15,750 bases of DNA from Thermohalobaculum sp035527255 (GCA_035527255.1 DATLAW010000057.1:1-15750), one strand, 5' to 3'. Numbered from the stretch's first letter, positions 1 through 7,158 are shown. A program made the numbers and translations. Notes: generated by a model not told the origin, from the letters alone.

Positions 1-320
1 AGTTTCGCCACTTCGCTATCGATGGAGGCGAGGCTTTCGTCGAGCAGCGCCCGTCGCGCCTCAAGTTCGGCCAGATAACGGTGGTTGCGCTCGTCATTTT
101 CGACCGTCACCAATGGGGTTCCTGACACGATTCCGGTTCCAACCGAGGGCGAGCGTTGGGTAATATGTCCCTGCATCGGGCTGAGCACGGTATTCAGAGG
201 TGCGTTGACGACTGCCTGTGACGAAACATAGCTGGTCGCGTACGGCGCCGTCGCCCAGATCACGGATGCGCTGAGCGCAATGATGGCAATGATCCGCATA
301 TTTCGCACACTGAACCGCAT
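1..320 (-). CDS. HlyD-family membrane fusion (periplasmic adaptor) protein, N-terminal part
   Basis: Partial gene read on the minus strand from ATG at 320-318; the frame stays open to base 1, giving about 106 residues, with the rest outside the window. Seen: a short basic N-terminus (MRFSVRNMR), one hydrophobic segment at about residues 9-27 (the inner-membrane anchor), then a beta-rich half-lipoyl-type stretch at about 39-75 (NAPLNTVLSPMQGHI, followed by GTGIVSGTPLVTVEN), then a charged helical start rich in E, A, L and R (LAELEARRALLDESLASI), typical of the adaptor coiled-coil hairpin. This order is that of the HlyD/EmrA adaptors that link an inner-membrane exporter to an outer-membrane channel. 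The substrate cannot be told. No strong Shine-Dalgarno precedes 320; Met8 (299) and a TTG further upstream are alternative starts. The 158 bases between it and the regulator end (321-478) hold no gene, and I see no clear promoter there. A different overlapping frame at 94-381 shows no family features. Confidence 0.72.
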   Translation of the reverse strand, partial: MRFSVRNMRIIAIIALSASVIWATAPYATSYVSSQAVVNAPLNTVLSPMQGHITQRSPSVGTGIVSGTPLVTVENDERNHRYLAELEARRALLDESLASIDSEVAK

Positions 321-478
321 GTACTCGCATCCGATTGAGTAAAGGAGTTGGCACTTGATCGTCCCAGGAAGCTTCAATCATCGAGATTAAGATTGCGTGT
401 TCGCCCTACGCCGGCCCGCTTCTTGCGAAATCTTGCCGAATTCCACACCACCGACATGACGGCCCGCGCCCTGTTCGG

Positions 479-1880
479 TCAGGCGATCCGGTATGGCAGG
501 ACTTCACGCCAGTTCGGGTCGATCCTCAGCGCCTTCTCCACCGGCGGCACTGAGCGTTGATGGCAGTTGGTGCGCTCGCAGATGCGGCAGCTTACCCCGA
601 TCGGCTCGAAGGCGGCGGAGTTGTTGTTGTCGAGGTCGTCGGCATAAACCAGCTGGTCCGCATATTTGACCTCGCACCCCAGCGCGATGGCATAGCGCCG
701 CGAAGGCGCGCGGAAGCTTCCTCCCGGTTTGATGACATCCCGCGCCAGGCAGATGTAGCGCACCCCGTCCGGGGTTTCGGCCAGTTGGCGCAGGATACGC
801 CCCGGCGTCTCGAACGCCTGATGCACATTCCACAGCGGGCAGGCGCCGCCGAACCGGGCGAATTGAAGCCGGGTCGAGGAGTGCCGCTTGGTGATCGTGC
901 CGGCCTGATCGACACGGGCAAAGAAGAACGGAATGCCCTTGGCGCCCGGCCTTTGCAGGGTCGATAGCCGATGCCCGATCTGCTCGACCGAGGTGCCGAA
1001 GCGATTAGCCAGCGCGTCGAGATCGTGGCGCAACTCACGCGCCGCCGCCAGCGTCGCCTGATAGGGCAGGATAGCCGCCCCGGCGAAGTAATTCGCCAGC
1101 CCGATCCGGGCGATGGCCCGCGCCTCGGCACTGCGGAAGCGGGCGAGATCCAGCGTGGCCTCGATCAGTCCCTCATGGGCGATTAGCGCGACCTGATGGG
1201 CAAGCTGGAAGGCGTTGGTGGCGGGAGCTCCCTCGGCCGCCAGGGTCAACTGCTTCGTCTCGGGTGCATAGCGCCGCATCGCTTCGCCGGCGAATTCGGT
1301 GCGCACTCCGTGGGTTTCTGCAAGCCAGTTGATACCGGCGGCCAGCTTGTCGCGTCCCTCGAACCCCGCGACGCGGGCGAATTGCTCGGCGGCCCGGTCC
1401 ACCGGGTCGATGTAGTTGTCACAGTAATGGAAGAAGTCCCGCACCTCCTCCCATGGCATCTGTGTCAGCCCGCCGGTTGGGCGCCAATGCTTCATCCAGG
1501 CTGGCCAGCCGCTCCTGTCCCTCGCGGTATGCCCGGTGCAGGGCGAGGACGGCATGGGCCATCCCGGGCGCATTGGTAGCGACGATCTGCAATTCGGCCC
1601 GGCTGTGGGGGGTGTCGTGGAACACCGGGTCGGCCAGAGCCTCGCGCAAATCGGCCATCAACCGATCGCTCTCGTCCATCGAGAACACCGCGACATCGAT
1701 GCCGAACCGCTCGGCCAGCCCCTGGACCACGTCGCGGCTGACCGGCCGGTTGTTGTTCTCCATCTGGTTGAGATAGCTGAGCGAGACCCCAAGCGCCTTG
1801 GCGAAACCGGTTTGGGTCAGGCCCAACCCTCGGCGGATTTCGCCGAGCCGGCCTCCGGCATAGATTTTCCGTGTCGCCAT
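479..1880 (-). pseudogene. pccR: ScfR/PccR-type short-chain fatty-acyl transcriptional regulator, frame broken once
   Basis: Divergent from pccB. From ATG 1880 (Shine-Dalgarno GAGG at 1889-1886) one frame encodes an XRE-type HTH at about residues 10-66 (GLTQTGFAKALGVSLSYLNQ) and a linker, then closes at TGA 1421-1419 after an out-of-character tail (GGGAGLLPLL). The family sequence resumes one base further on, in the +1 frame, at PWEEVRDFFHYCDNYID (about 1455) and runs to the TGA at 481-479. This part has the M78/IrrE-like core, where the usual HExxH is degenerate (LAHQVALI, so probably no peptidase), and the DUF2083-like C-terminus with its Cys cluster (CRICERTNCHQRS). Joined, the product would be about 466 residues, close to the usual length of PccR and RamB. 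Known family role: PccR of Rhodobacter controls propionyl-CoA carboxylase genes; RamB acts on acetate and propionate genes in actinobacteria. A one-base insertion between about 1455 and 1490 explains the break. It may be a true mutation or a sequence error. Confidence 0.85.
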
Positions 1881-1905
1881 GGGTTCCTCGGTTCAAGTGT
1901 TGGTA

Positions 1906-1934
1906 TTTGCATATTCGCAAAAATAGTTTGCATT
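1906..1934. promoter_or_regulatory. Candidate PccR/ScfR operator: TTTGCAAA-like octamer cluster
   Basis: Seen in the AT-rich gap between the regulator and pccB: TTTGCATA (1906-1913) directly abutting TTCGCAAA (1914-1921), five bases, then TTTGCATT (1927-1934). A fourth partial copy, TTTGCAGC, lies at 1945-1952. The first two also form an imperfect palindrome, TTTGC-N6-GCAAA. From memory, Rhodobacter PccR recognises TTTGCAAA-N4-TTTGCAAA and RamB recognises related TTTGCAAA sites, so position and sequence fit. The spacing here (0 and 5) differs from the published N4. No similar cluster was noticed elsewhere in the window. The site would overlap the promoters of both divergent genes, which suggests control of pccB and autoregulation. 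Confidence 0.55.
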
Positions 1935-1943
1935 TCCTATAGT
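1914..1943 (+). promoter_or_regulatory. Possible pccB promoter overlapping the operator
   Basis: TATAGT at 1938-1943 resembles a -10 box (TATAAT). TTCGCA at 1914-1919, 18 bases upstream, could be a weak -35 (TTGACA). Transcription would start near 1950, about 53 bases before the pccB ATG. The -35 lies inside the octamer cluster and the partial octamer 1945-1952 lies at the start point, as expected for a regulated promoter. This is pattern reading by eye only; the -35 match is poor, so an activator may be needed. Confidence 0.35.
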
Positions 1944-2002
1944 CTTTGCAGCCCGTCGGCACCAAAACAAGCGAAAGAACCATCCCCAGGGGGAGAATCG
2001 CC

Positions 2003-3535
2003 ATGCAAGACATCCTCGGACAGCTTGAAGCGCGTCGCGCCGAAGCGCGCCTCGGCGGTGGCCAGCATCGCATCGATGCCCAGCACGCCAAGGGCAAGCT
2101 GACCGCGCGCGAGCGGGTCGATCTGCTGCTCGACGAGGATAGTTTTGAGGAATTCGACATGTTCGTCGCCCATCGCTGCACCGATTTCGGCATGGACCAG
2201 GTCAAGATGCCGGGCGACGGTGTGGTCACCGGTTGGGGCACGGTGAACGGGCGCCAGGTCTATGTGTTCAGCCAGGACTTCACCGTGTTCGGCGGCTCGC
2301 TATCCGAGACCCACGCCCAAAAAATCTGCAAGATCATGGACATGGCGATGAAGGTCGGCGCCCCGGTGATCGGGCTGAACGACAGCGGCGGCGCCCGGAT
2401 ACAGGAGGGGGTCGCCTCGCTGGCTGGCTATGCCGATGTATTCCAGCGCAACATCATGGCCTCGGGAGTCGTGCCGCAGATCAGCGTCATCATGGGGCCG
2501 TGCGCGGGTGGCGCTGTCTACTCCCCGGCGATGACCGATTTCATCTTCATGGTCCGCGACAGCTCGTACATGTTCGTCACCGGCCCGGACGTGGTCAAGA
2601 CGGTGACCAACGAGATCGTCACGGCGGAGGAGCTGGGCGGTGCGCGGACCCACACCTCGAAGTCGTCGGTCGCCGATGGCGCGTTCGAGAACGATGTCGA
2701 GGCGCTGGCCGAGGTTCGCCGTCTGGTCGACTTCCTGCCGCTCTCGAACCGCGAGAAGCCGCCGGAGCGGCCATTCTTCGATGCCCCCGACCGGATCGAG
2801 ATGTCGCTTGACAGCTTGATCCCAGAAAACCCGAACCAGCCCTACGACATGCACGAGCTGATCCGGAAAACCGCCGACGAGGGCGATTTCTTCGAGATTC
2901 AGAAAGATTTCGCCAAGAACATCCTGACCGGGTTTATCCGGCTCGAGGGGCAGACCGTCGGCGTGGTGGCCAACCAGCCGATGATGCTGGCCGGGTGCCT
3001 CGATATCGATTCCTCACGCAAGGCGGCCCGCTTCGTGCGCTTCTGCGATTGCTTCTCGATCCCGATCCTGACCTTTGTCGACGTGCCCGGCTTCCTGCCC
3101 GGCACGGCGCAGGAGTACGGCGGCGTCATCAAGCACGGCGCCAAGCTGTTGTTCGCCTATGGCGAGGCGACGGTGCCGAAGGTCACCGTGATCACCCGCA
3201 AAGCCTATGGCGGTGCATATGACGTCATGGCCTCGAAACACCTGCGCGGCGACATCAACTACGCCTGGCCAACCGCCGAGATCGCGGTGATGGGCGCCAA
3301 GGGAGCGGTCGAGATCCTGTACCGCTCCGAACTCGGCGACGCCGACAAGATCGCCGAGCGCCGGGCCGACTACGAGACCCGCTTCGCCAACCCCTTCGTG
3401 GCGGCGGAAAAAGGCTTCATCGACGAGGTGATCATGCCCCATTCAACCCGCAAGCGGGTGGCAAAGGCGTTCGCCGCGCTGAGGGGCAAGAAGCTGGAGA
3501 ACCCGTGGAAGAAGCACGACAATATACCGCTGTGA
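2003..3535 (+). CDS. pccB: Propionyl-CoA carboxylase, beta (carboxyltransferase) subunit
   Basis: 510 residues, the usual length of the family. The cytoplasmic enzyme transfers the carboxyl group from biotin on PccA to propionyl-CoA, making (S)-methylmalonyl-CoA. Seen: N-terminal crotonase-like half with NDSGGARIQEG (residues 126-136) and GPCAGGAVYSPA (165-176), Gly-rich oxyanion loops; C-terminal half with FVDVPGFLPG and KAYGGAYDVM (400-409). The Asp in YGGAYD (about 407) appears to match the Asp that sets propionyl over acetyl preference in Streptomyces PccB (from memory). The start is set at ATG 2003 because AGGGGGAG (1988-1995) sits seven bases before it and homologues begin MQDIL. An in-frame TTG at 1946 would overlap the promoter region. 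It is first in a long plus-strand series and divergent from the PccR-like regulator, which supports propionyl-CoA rather than acetyl-CoA as substrate. Confidence 0.96.
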   Translation: MQDILGQLEARRAEARLGGGQHRIDAQHAKGKLTARERVDLLLDEDSFEEFDMFVAHRCTDFGMDQVKMPGDGVVTGWGTVNGRQVYVFSQDFTVFGGSLSETHAQKICKIMDMAMKVGAPVIGLNDSGGARIQEGVASLAGYADVFQRNIMASGVVPQISVIMGPCAGGAVYSPAMTDFIFMVRDSSYMFVTGPDVVKTVTNEIVTAEELGGARTHTSKSSVADGAFENDVEALAEVRRLVDFLPLSNREKPPERPFFDAPDRIEMSLDSLIPENPNQPYDMHELIRKTADEGDFFEIQKDFAKNILTGFIRLEGQTVGVVANQPMMLAGCLDIDSSRKAARFVRFCDCFSIPILTFVDVPGFLPGTAQEYGGVIKHGAKLLFAYGEATVPKVTVITRKAYGGAYDVMASKHLRGDINYAWPTAEIAVMGAKGAVEILYRSELGDADKIAERRADYETRFANPFVAAEKGFIDEVIMPHSTRKRVAKAFAALRGKKLENPWKKHDNIPL

Positions 3536-3542
3536 GGGAGTG

Positions 3543-3920
3543 ATGGGCGTGAAAATACCGCCGATGTTCAAGCACCGCGGCTTTCCGGAGTACGCCCCCG
3601 GTTCCGATCACAAGGTGACGATCCGGCGGGCGGGCAAGGCGCCGACGCCGCTGAAGCCGCGTGAGCGTTACCGGGACCGCAAGGCGGATATGTTGCGGGT
3701 CGATGCGTTTTTCCTCGCCCTGCTGATCGATGAATACGGCGACGCGCCGTTTCCGCGCGGCAACCTCGATGCCGGGCGGATCAACTGGCTGCTGGGTCGG
3801 GAGATCGTTGCCGCCAAAGCCAACTTCGACCCGGAGTCCTACGAGACCGAATTGCGGATCGATCTCGATGCGGTCAGGGCCAGCTTTCCGCAGGTTCTTG
3901 ACGGGGGGGCGACCAAATGA
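3543..3920 (+). CDS. Small protein of unknown function linked to pccB
   Basis: 125 residues, beginning seven bases after the pccB stop, so almost certainly translated from the pccB mRNA. I do not recognise a named domain. Seen: a basic, Pro-rich N-terminal third (KIPPMFKHRGF, TIRRAGKAPTPLKPRERYRDRK), then a probably helical middle (DMLRVDAFFLALLIDEYGD), a segment GNLDAGRINWLLGREIVAAKANFDPESYE, and an acidic C-terminus. No signal peptide, membrane segment or Cys pair, so it is probably a soluble cytoplasmic protein. From memory, Rhodobacter-type pcc clusters also have a small ORF between pccB and pccA, which hints at a conserved accessory role in the carboxylase (assembly, stability or control); that is inference. 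Start: ATG 3543 with GAGG at 3534-3537. GTG 3540 and GTG 3549 (better spaced from GGGAG) are possible. Confidence 0.78.
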   Translation: MGVKIPPMFKHRGFPEYAPGSDHKVTIRRAGKAPTPLKPRERYRDRKADMLRVDAFFLALLIDEYGDAPFPRGNLDAGRINWLLGREIVAAKANFDPESYETELRIDLDAVRASFPQVLDGGATK

Positions 3921-4047
3921 ACCGTGCGAGCCACAAGTGCAAGAATATGACAATGAAACAAAAAGTTATCGACCTTTCCTGTTTTTCTGGATGCGCGCAC
4001 CCTATCTCTGTTCAACGAACTAGACCAACAAACGAGGAGGAGCAGTC

Positions 4048-4278
4048 ATGCGTATTTCCGCCAAAGTCCTTCTTTGTATTGCCGCGCTTTCACTTGCGGC
4101 CTGTAGCTCGAACCGGACCACTCGGGCGCTCGAAGGCGGTGGCATCGGCGCCGCTGCCGGGGCGGTCGGGACGGCTATCGTCGGCGGCCCGGTTATCACC
4201 GGCGCGCTTGTCGGTGCTGCGGCTGGCGCGGTTGTCGGGGCCGTTACCGACCAGAGCCAAATCGACCTCGACAACTGA
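4048..4278 (+). CDS. Small glycine-zipper lipoprotein
   Basis: 76 residues with a strong Shine-Dalgarno (AGGAGGAG, 4036-4043) before ATG 4048. Seen: lipoprotein signal peptide at residues 1-18 and a lipobox LAAC with Cys19; Ser at +2 favours outer-membrane sorting by the Lol rule. The mature protein is short: a polar linker (SSNRTTRALEGG), then a Gly/Ala/Val zipper at about 30-67 (GGGIGAAAGAVG, GALVGAAAGAVVGAV) with GxxxG-type spacing, ending in TDQSQIDLDN. This matches the YMGG/OmpA-like glycine-zipper small lipoproteins, thought to insert into or pack against the outer membrane. It sits 127 bases after the unknown protein and right before a terminator, so it closes the first transcription unit. 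The upstream gap is AT-rich and may hold its own promoter. No direct metabolic role in propionate use is evident. Confidence 0.85.
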   Translation: MRISAKVLLCIAALSLAACSSNRTTRALEGGGIGAAAGAVGTAIVGGPVITGALVGAAAGAVVGAVTDQSQIDLDN

Positions 4279-4301
4279 TCACCTAGCCACGGCTAACAAT
4301 C

Positions 4302-4328
4302 GGGGGCCCGGATGACGGGCCCCCTTTT
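4302..4328 (+). terminator. Intrinsic terminator after the lipoprotein gene, overlapping the ridA start
   Basis: A perfect 9-bp GC stem, GGGGGCCCG (4302-4310) and CGGGCCCCC (4316-4324), with the five-base loop GATGA and four T (4325-4328). It lies 23 bases after the lipoprotein stop. The T run is short but the stem is very strong. The loop contains the ATG (4312) that is the upstream candidate start of the next gene, so the hairpin may also act on that gene. Confidence 0.75.
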
Positions 4329-4719
4329 CCATATGATCGCTAGCGGCCCGCGCCCGGTGGCGCCCTTCAGCCATGCGGTCGAGTGCGATGGTTGGGTCAT
4401 GCTGACCGGCCAGATGCCGACCGACCCCTCAGCCCCCGATGCCGCCCTGCCGGAAGGAATTGAGGCGCAGACGCGGCGGGTGATGGAGAACCTGGGTCTG
4501 ATCCTGGCCGGGGTCGGCCTCGATCTTTCCCACGTGCTGCAATGTCGCTGCTACCTGACCGCGTTCGAGCGCGACTACGCCGCTTTCAACGACACCTATC
4601 AAAGCTACTTCCCGCCCGACCGTCGGCCCGCCCGCACCACCATCGGCGTGACTGCGCTGGCGGTCGGCGCACTGGTGGAAATCGACATGATCGCGAAACG
4701 CCCGGAGGGACCTCAATGA
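4312..4719 (+). CDS. RidA/YjgF/YER057c-family protein
   Basis: 135 residues from ATG 4312, or 128 from ATG 4333. It covers the whole chorismate-mutase-like RidA fold (trimeric, cytoplasmic). RidA proteins hydrolyse reactive enamines and imines such as 2-aminoacrylate and 2-iminobutyrate to 2-oxo acids. Seen: GPRPVAPFSHAVECDGWVMLTGQ at the N-terminus, the central LTAFERDYAAFNDTYQSYF helix, and PARTTIGV near the end with Arg108, the position of the imine-carboxylate-binding Arg (Arg105 of E. coli RidA). Against E. coli RidA, from memory, Tyr17 is Phe, Cys107 is Thr and Glu120 is Asp, so this is probably another Rid subgroup and the activity is not assured. Neither start is clean: 4312 lies in a terminator loop with GGGGG upstream, and 4333 has no Shine-Dalgarno. 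The last codon overlaps the next gene (ATGA). Confidence 0.88.
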   Translation: MTGPLFHMIASGPRPVAPFSHAVECDGWVMLTGQMPTDPSAPDAALPEGIEAQTRRVMENLGLILAGVGLDLSHVLQCRCYLTAFERDYAAFNDTYQSYFPPDRRPARTTIGVTALAVGALVEIDMIAKRPEGPQ

Positions 4720-5117
4720 ACCAAATGTGGAAAGGCCAGGCCTTCACAATCAGCCACGCCGATGACGGCAAGTTCGAGGGGCGCAGGCTGCGGGCCTTCT
4801 TCGAATACCGCGAGCTTGGCATCGCCGGGGCAACGCAAGGCAAGTACGGCGCCCATGTTATCCGCGCCGTGCCGGGGCGCCATTCCGAGGCGGCCTGGCA
4901 TACCCACGACCTCGACTTCCAGATGGTCTATGTGACCCAGGGCTGGGTGATCTTCGAGTACGCGGGCGAGGGCGAGGTGACCCTGCGGGCTGGCTCCTGC
5001 GTGCTGCAGCCGCCGGGTATCCGCCACCGCGAGGTCACCCATTCCGACGACCTGGAGTTGATCGAGATCATCTCGCCGGCCGAGTTCGAGACCCAGAATG
5101 CCGAGCCGCCCGCGTGA
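4716..5117 (+). CDS. Single-domain cupin protein
   Basis: 133 residues from ATG 4716, which overlaps the ridA-family stop as ATGA; GGAGG at 4704-4708 is well placed, so the two genes are translationally coupled. Seen: cupin motif 1 around residues 54-76 (G, then WHTHD with His62 and His64, then Gln69 where Glu is usual, then G76) and motif 2 at 93-104 (GSCVLQPPGIRH, G-X5-PPG-X2-H, His104). The likely metal ligands are therefore His62, His64, Gln69 and His104, a 3-His/Gln set. It is a small cytoplasmic beta-barrel. Members serve as dioxygenases, isomerases or ligand sensors, so I give no reaction. Pairing with a Rid protein suggests a role in handling small reactive metabolites; this is inference. 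It lies 36 bases before pccA. Confidence 0.88.
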   Translation: MNQMWKGQAFTISHADDGKFEGRRLRAFFEYRELGIAGATQGKYGAHVIRAVPGRHSEAAWHTHDLDFQMVYVTQGWVIFEYAGEGEVTLRAGSCVLQPPGIRHREVTHSDDLELIEIISPAEFETQNAEPPA

Positions 5118-5153
5118 CGCCGACGAACAACAGAACCCAAGGGACATAACCCG

Positions 5154-7154
5154 ATGTTCAAAAAAATCCTGATCGCGAACCGGGGCGAAATCGCCTGCCG
5201 CGTCATCAAGACTGCTCGCAAGATGGGCATCGCGACGGTCGCGGTTTATTCCGATGCCGACCGGCAGGCGCTGCATGTGCAGATGGCCGACGAGGCGGTG
5301 CATATCGGCCCACCGCCCGCCAACCAGTCCTATATCGTCATCGACCGGATCATCGATGCAATCCGCCAAAGCGGAGCCGAGGCAGTGCATCCCGGCTACG
5401 GCTTCCTGTCCGAGAACGCCAAGTTCGCCGAGGCGCTGGAGGCCGAGAAGGTGGCCTTCATCGGCCCGCCGGTCGGTGCGATCATGGCGATGGGCGACAA
5501 GATCACCTCGAAGAAGCTGGCGGCCGAGGCTGGGGTCACGACCGTGCCCGGCTACATGGGGCTGATCGCTGACGCCGACGAGGCAGTGAAGATCGCCGGC
5601 CAGGTCGGCTATCCGGTGATGATCAAGGCCAGCGCCGGTGGTGGCGGCAAGGGCATGCGGATATCAACGAGCGACCAGGAGACCCGCGAGGGTTTCCAAT
5701 CCTCGAAGAACGAGGCGGCGGCGAGCTTCGGCGATGACCGCATCTTCATCGAGAAGTTCGTTACCTCGCCGCGCCATATCGAGATCCAGGTGCTGGGCGA
5801 CAAGCATGGCAATTGCCTGTACCTCGGCGAGCGCGAATGCTCGATCCAGCGCCGGAACCAGAAGGTGATCGAGGAGGCGCCGTCGCCGTTCCTCGATGCA
5901 GCGACCCGCCGCGCGATGGGCGAGCAGGCGGTGGCGCTGGCCAAGGCGGTGGACTATTGCTCGGCCGGAACGGTGGAGTTCATCGTCGATGGCGACAGAA
6001 ACTTCTACTTCCTTGAAATGAATACCAGATTGCAGGTCGAGCACCCGGTGACCGAGCTGATCACCGGCATCGATCTGGTCGAACAGATGATCCGCGTCGC
6101 GGCGGGGGAGGCGCTGGCGCTGACCCAGGCGGACGTGAAATTGAACGGCTGGGCGATGGAGAGCCGGCTTTATGCCGAGGATCCTTATCGCGGTTTCCTG
6201 CCCTCGATCGGCCGGCTCAGCCGCTACCGTCCGCCAGCCGAAGTTGCGGCTGAAACCCACGCCGTGCGCAACGATACTGGTGTCTACGAGGGTGGCGAGA
6301 TTTCACGCTACTACGACCCGATGATCGCCAAGCTGTGCTCGTGGGGGCCGGATCGCGCCGGGGCGCTGGAGGTGATGCGGGGCGCGCTGGATGCGTTTGA
6401 GGTTGAGGGGATCGGGCATAACCTGCCGTTCCTCTCGGCGGTGATGGACCACCCCCGGTTCATCTCGGGCAACATCACCACGGCGTTTATCGAGGAGGAA
6501 TATCCGAAGGGCTTCGAGGGTGCGACGCTGGACGAGACCACACTTCGCCGCATCGCGGCGTCGGTGGCGGCGATGCACCGCGTGGTCGAAATCCGGCGTG
6601 CCCGCGTCTCGGGCCGGATGTCGAACCATGAGCGGGTGGTTGGCACGGATTGGGTCGTGAGCTTGCAGGGCCAGAGCTATGCAGTTGAAATCGCAGCGGA
6701 TCGGCAGGGGGCGACGGTGACATTCGAAGACGGGACAGCGCACCGCGTTGCCTCCGACTGGACGCCGGGCCAAAGCCTCGCGATGCTCGATGTCGACAGT
6801 GGGCGTATGACACTGAAGGTCGACCCGCGCACCGAGGGCTTCCGCATCCGCTACCGCGGCGCTGACCTCGACGTGAAAGTTCGCTCGCCGCGCGCTGCCG
6901 AGCTGGCCCGGCTGATGCCGTCGAAGCTGCCGCCCGATACCTCGAAGATGCTGCTGTGCCCGATGCCGGGGGTGGTGGTCTCGATTGCCGTCGCCGTGGG
7001 CGACGAAGTGCAGGAGGGGCAGGTGCTGGCGACGGTCGAGGCGATGAAGATGGAAAACGTTCTCCGGGCCGAGCGGAAAGCCACGGTGAAGCAAATCAAC
7101 GCCGCCGCCGGCGCTTCTCTGGCGGTCGATGCGGTGATTATGGAGTTCGAGTGA
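5154..7154 (+). CDS. pccA: Propionyl-CoA carboxylase, alpha subunit (biotin carboxylase + biotin carrier)
   Basis: 666 residues. It carboxylates its own biotin with ATP and bicarbonate and hands the group to PccB. Seen in order: biotin carboxylase N-domain (KKILIANRGEIACRVI, residues 3-18), ATP-grasp loop KASAGGGGKGMR (158-169), catalytic segment NTRLQVEHPVTE (290-301) with Arg292 and Glu296 at the same numbers as E. coli AccC, a BT-type linker domain at about 500-590 that docks onto the beta subunit, and the biotin carrier domain with EAMKMEN, the biotin site being Lys632, 35 residues from the end as expected. The BT region and length mark it as an acyl-CoA carboxylase alpha chain rather than AccC. 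Start: ATG 5154 after AAGGGA (5139-5144). A biotin ligase (BirA) is needed and is not in the window. About 1.6 kb of other genes separates it from pccB. Confidence 0.96.
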   Translation: MFKKILIANRGEIACRVIKTARKMGIATVAVYSDADRQALHVQMADEAVHIGPPPANQSYIVIDRIIDAIRQSGAEAVHPGYGFLSENAKFAEALEAEKVAFIGPPVGAIMAMGDKITSKKLAAEAGVTTVPGYMGLIADADEAVKIAGQVGYPVMIKASAGGGGKGMRISTSDQETREGFQSSKNEAAASFGDDRIFIEKFVTSPRHIEIQVLGDKHGNCLYLGERECSIQRRNQKVIEEAPSPFLDAATRRAMGEQAVALAKAVDYCSAGTVEFIVDGDRNFYFLEMNTRLQVEHPVTELITGIDLVEQMIRVAAGEALALTQADVKLNGWAMESRLYAEDPYRGFLPSIGRLSRYRPPAEVAAETHAVRNDTGVYEGGEISRYYDPMIAKLCSWGPDRAGALEVMRGALDAFEVEGIGHNLPFLSAVMDHPRFISGNITTAFIEEEYPKGFEGATLDETTLRRIAASVAAMHRVVEIRRARVSGRMSNHERVVGTDWVVSLQGQSYAVEIAADRQGATVTFEDGTAHRVASDWTPGQSLAMLDVDSGRMTLKVDPRTEGFRIRYRGADLDVKVRSPRAAELARLMPSKLPPDTSKMLLCPMPGVVVSIAVAVGDEVQEGQVLATVEAMKMENVLRAERKATVKQINAAAGASLAVDAVIMEFE

Positions 7155-7158
7155 TCCG

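Noticed and set aside
94..381. 95-codon minus-strand frame at the left edge
   Set aside because: It overlaps the HlyD-type frame, which has a membrane anchor and adaptor-type sequence; this frame has none.
1455..1490. Programmed ribosomal frameshift in the regulator
   Set aside because: No slippery heptamer or clear stimulatory structure is evident, and the family is not known to use one; mutation or sequencing error is simpler.
1946..2002. TTG 1946 as the pccB start
   Set aside because: It would lie at the probable transcription start within the octamer region, lacks a ribosome site, and homologues begin at MQDIL (2003).
3917..4315. Open frame starting at an ATGA overlap with the end of the unknown protein
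   Set aside because: It runs through the lipoprotein gene in another frame, and its product becomes low-complexity Arg/Ser/Pro sequence; the lipoprotein has a far better ribosome site and a real lipobox.
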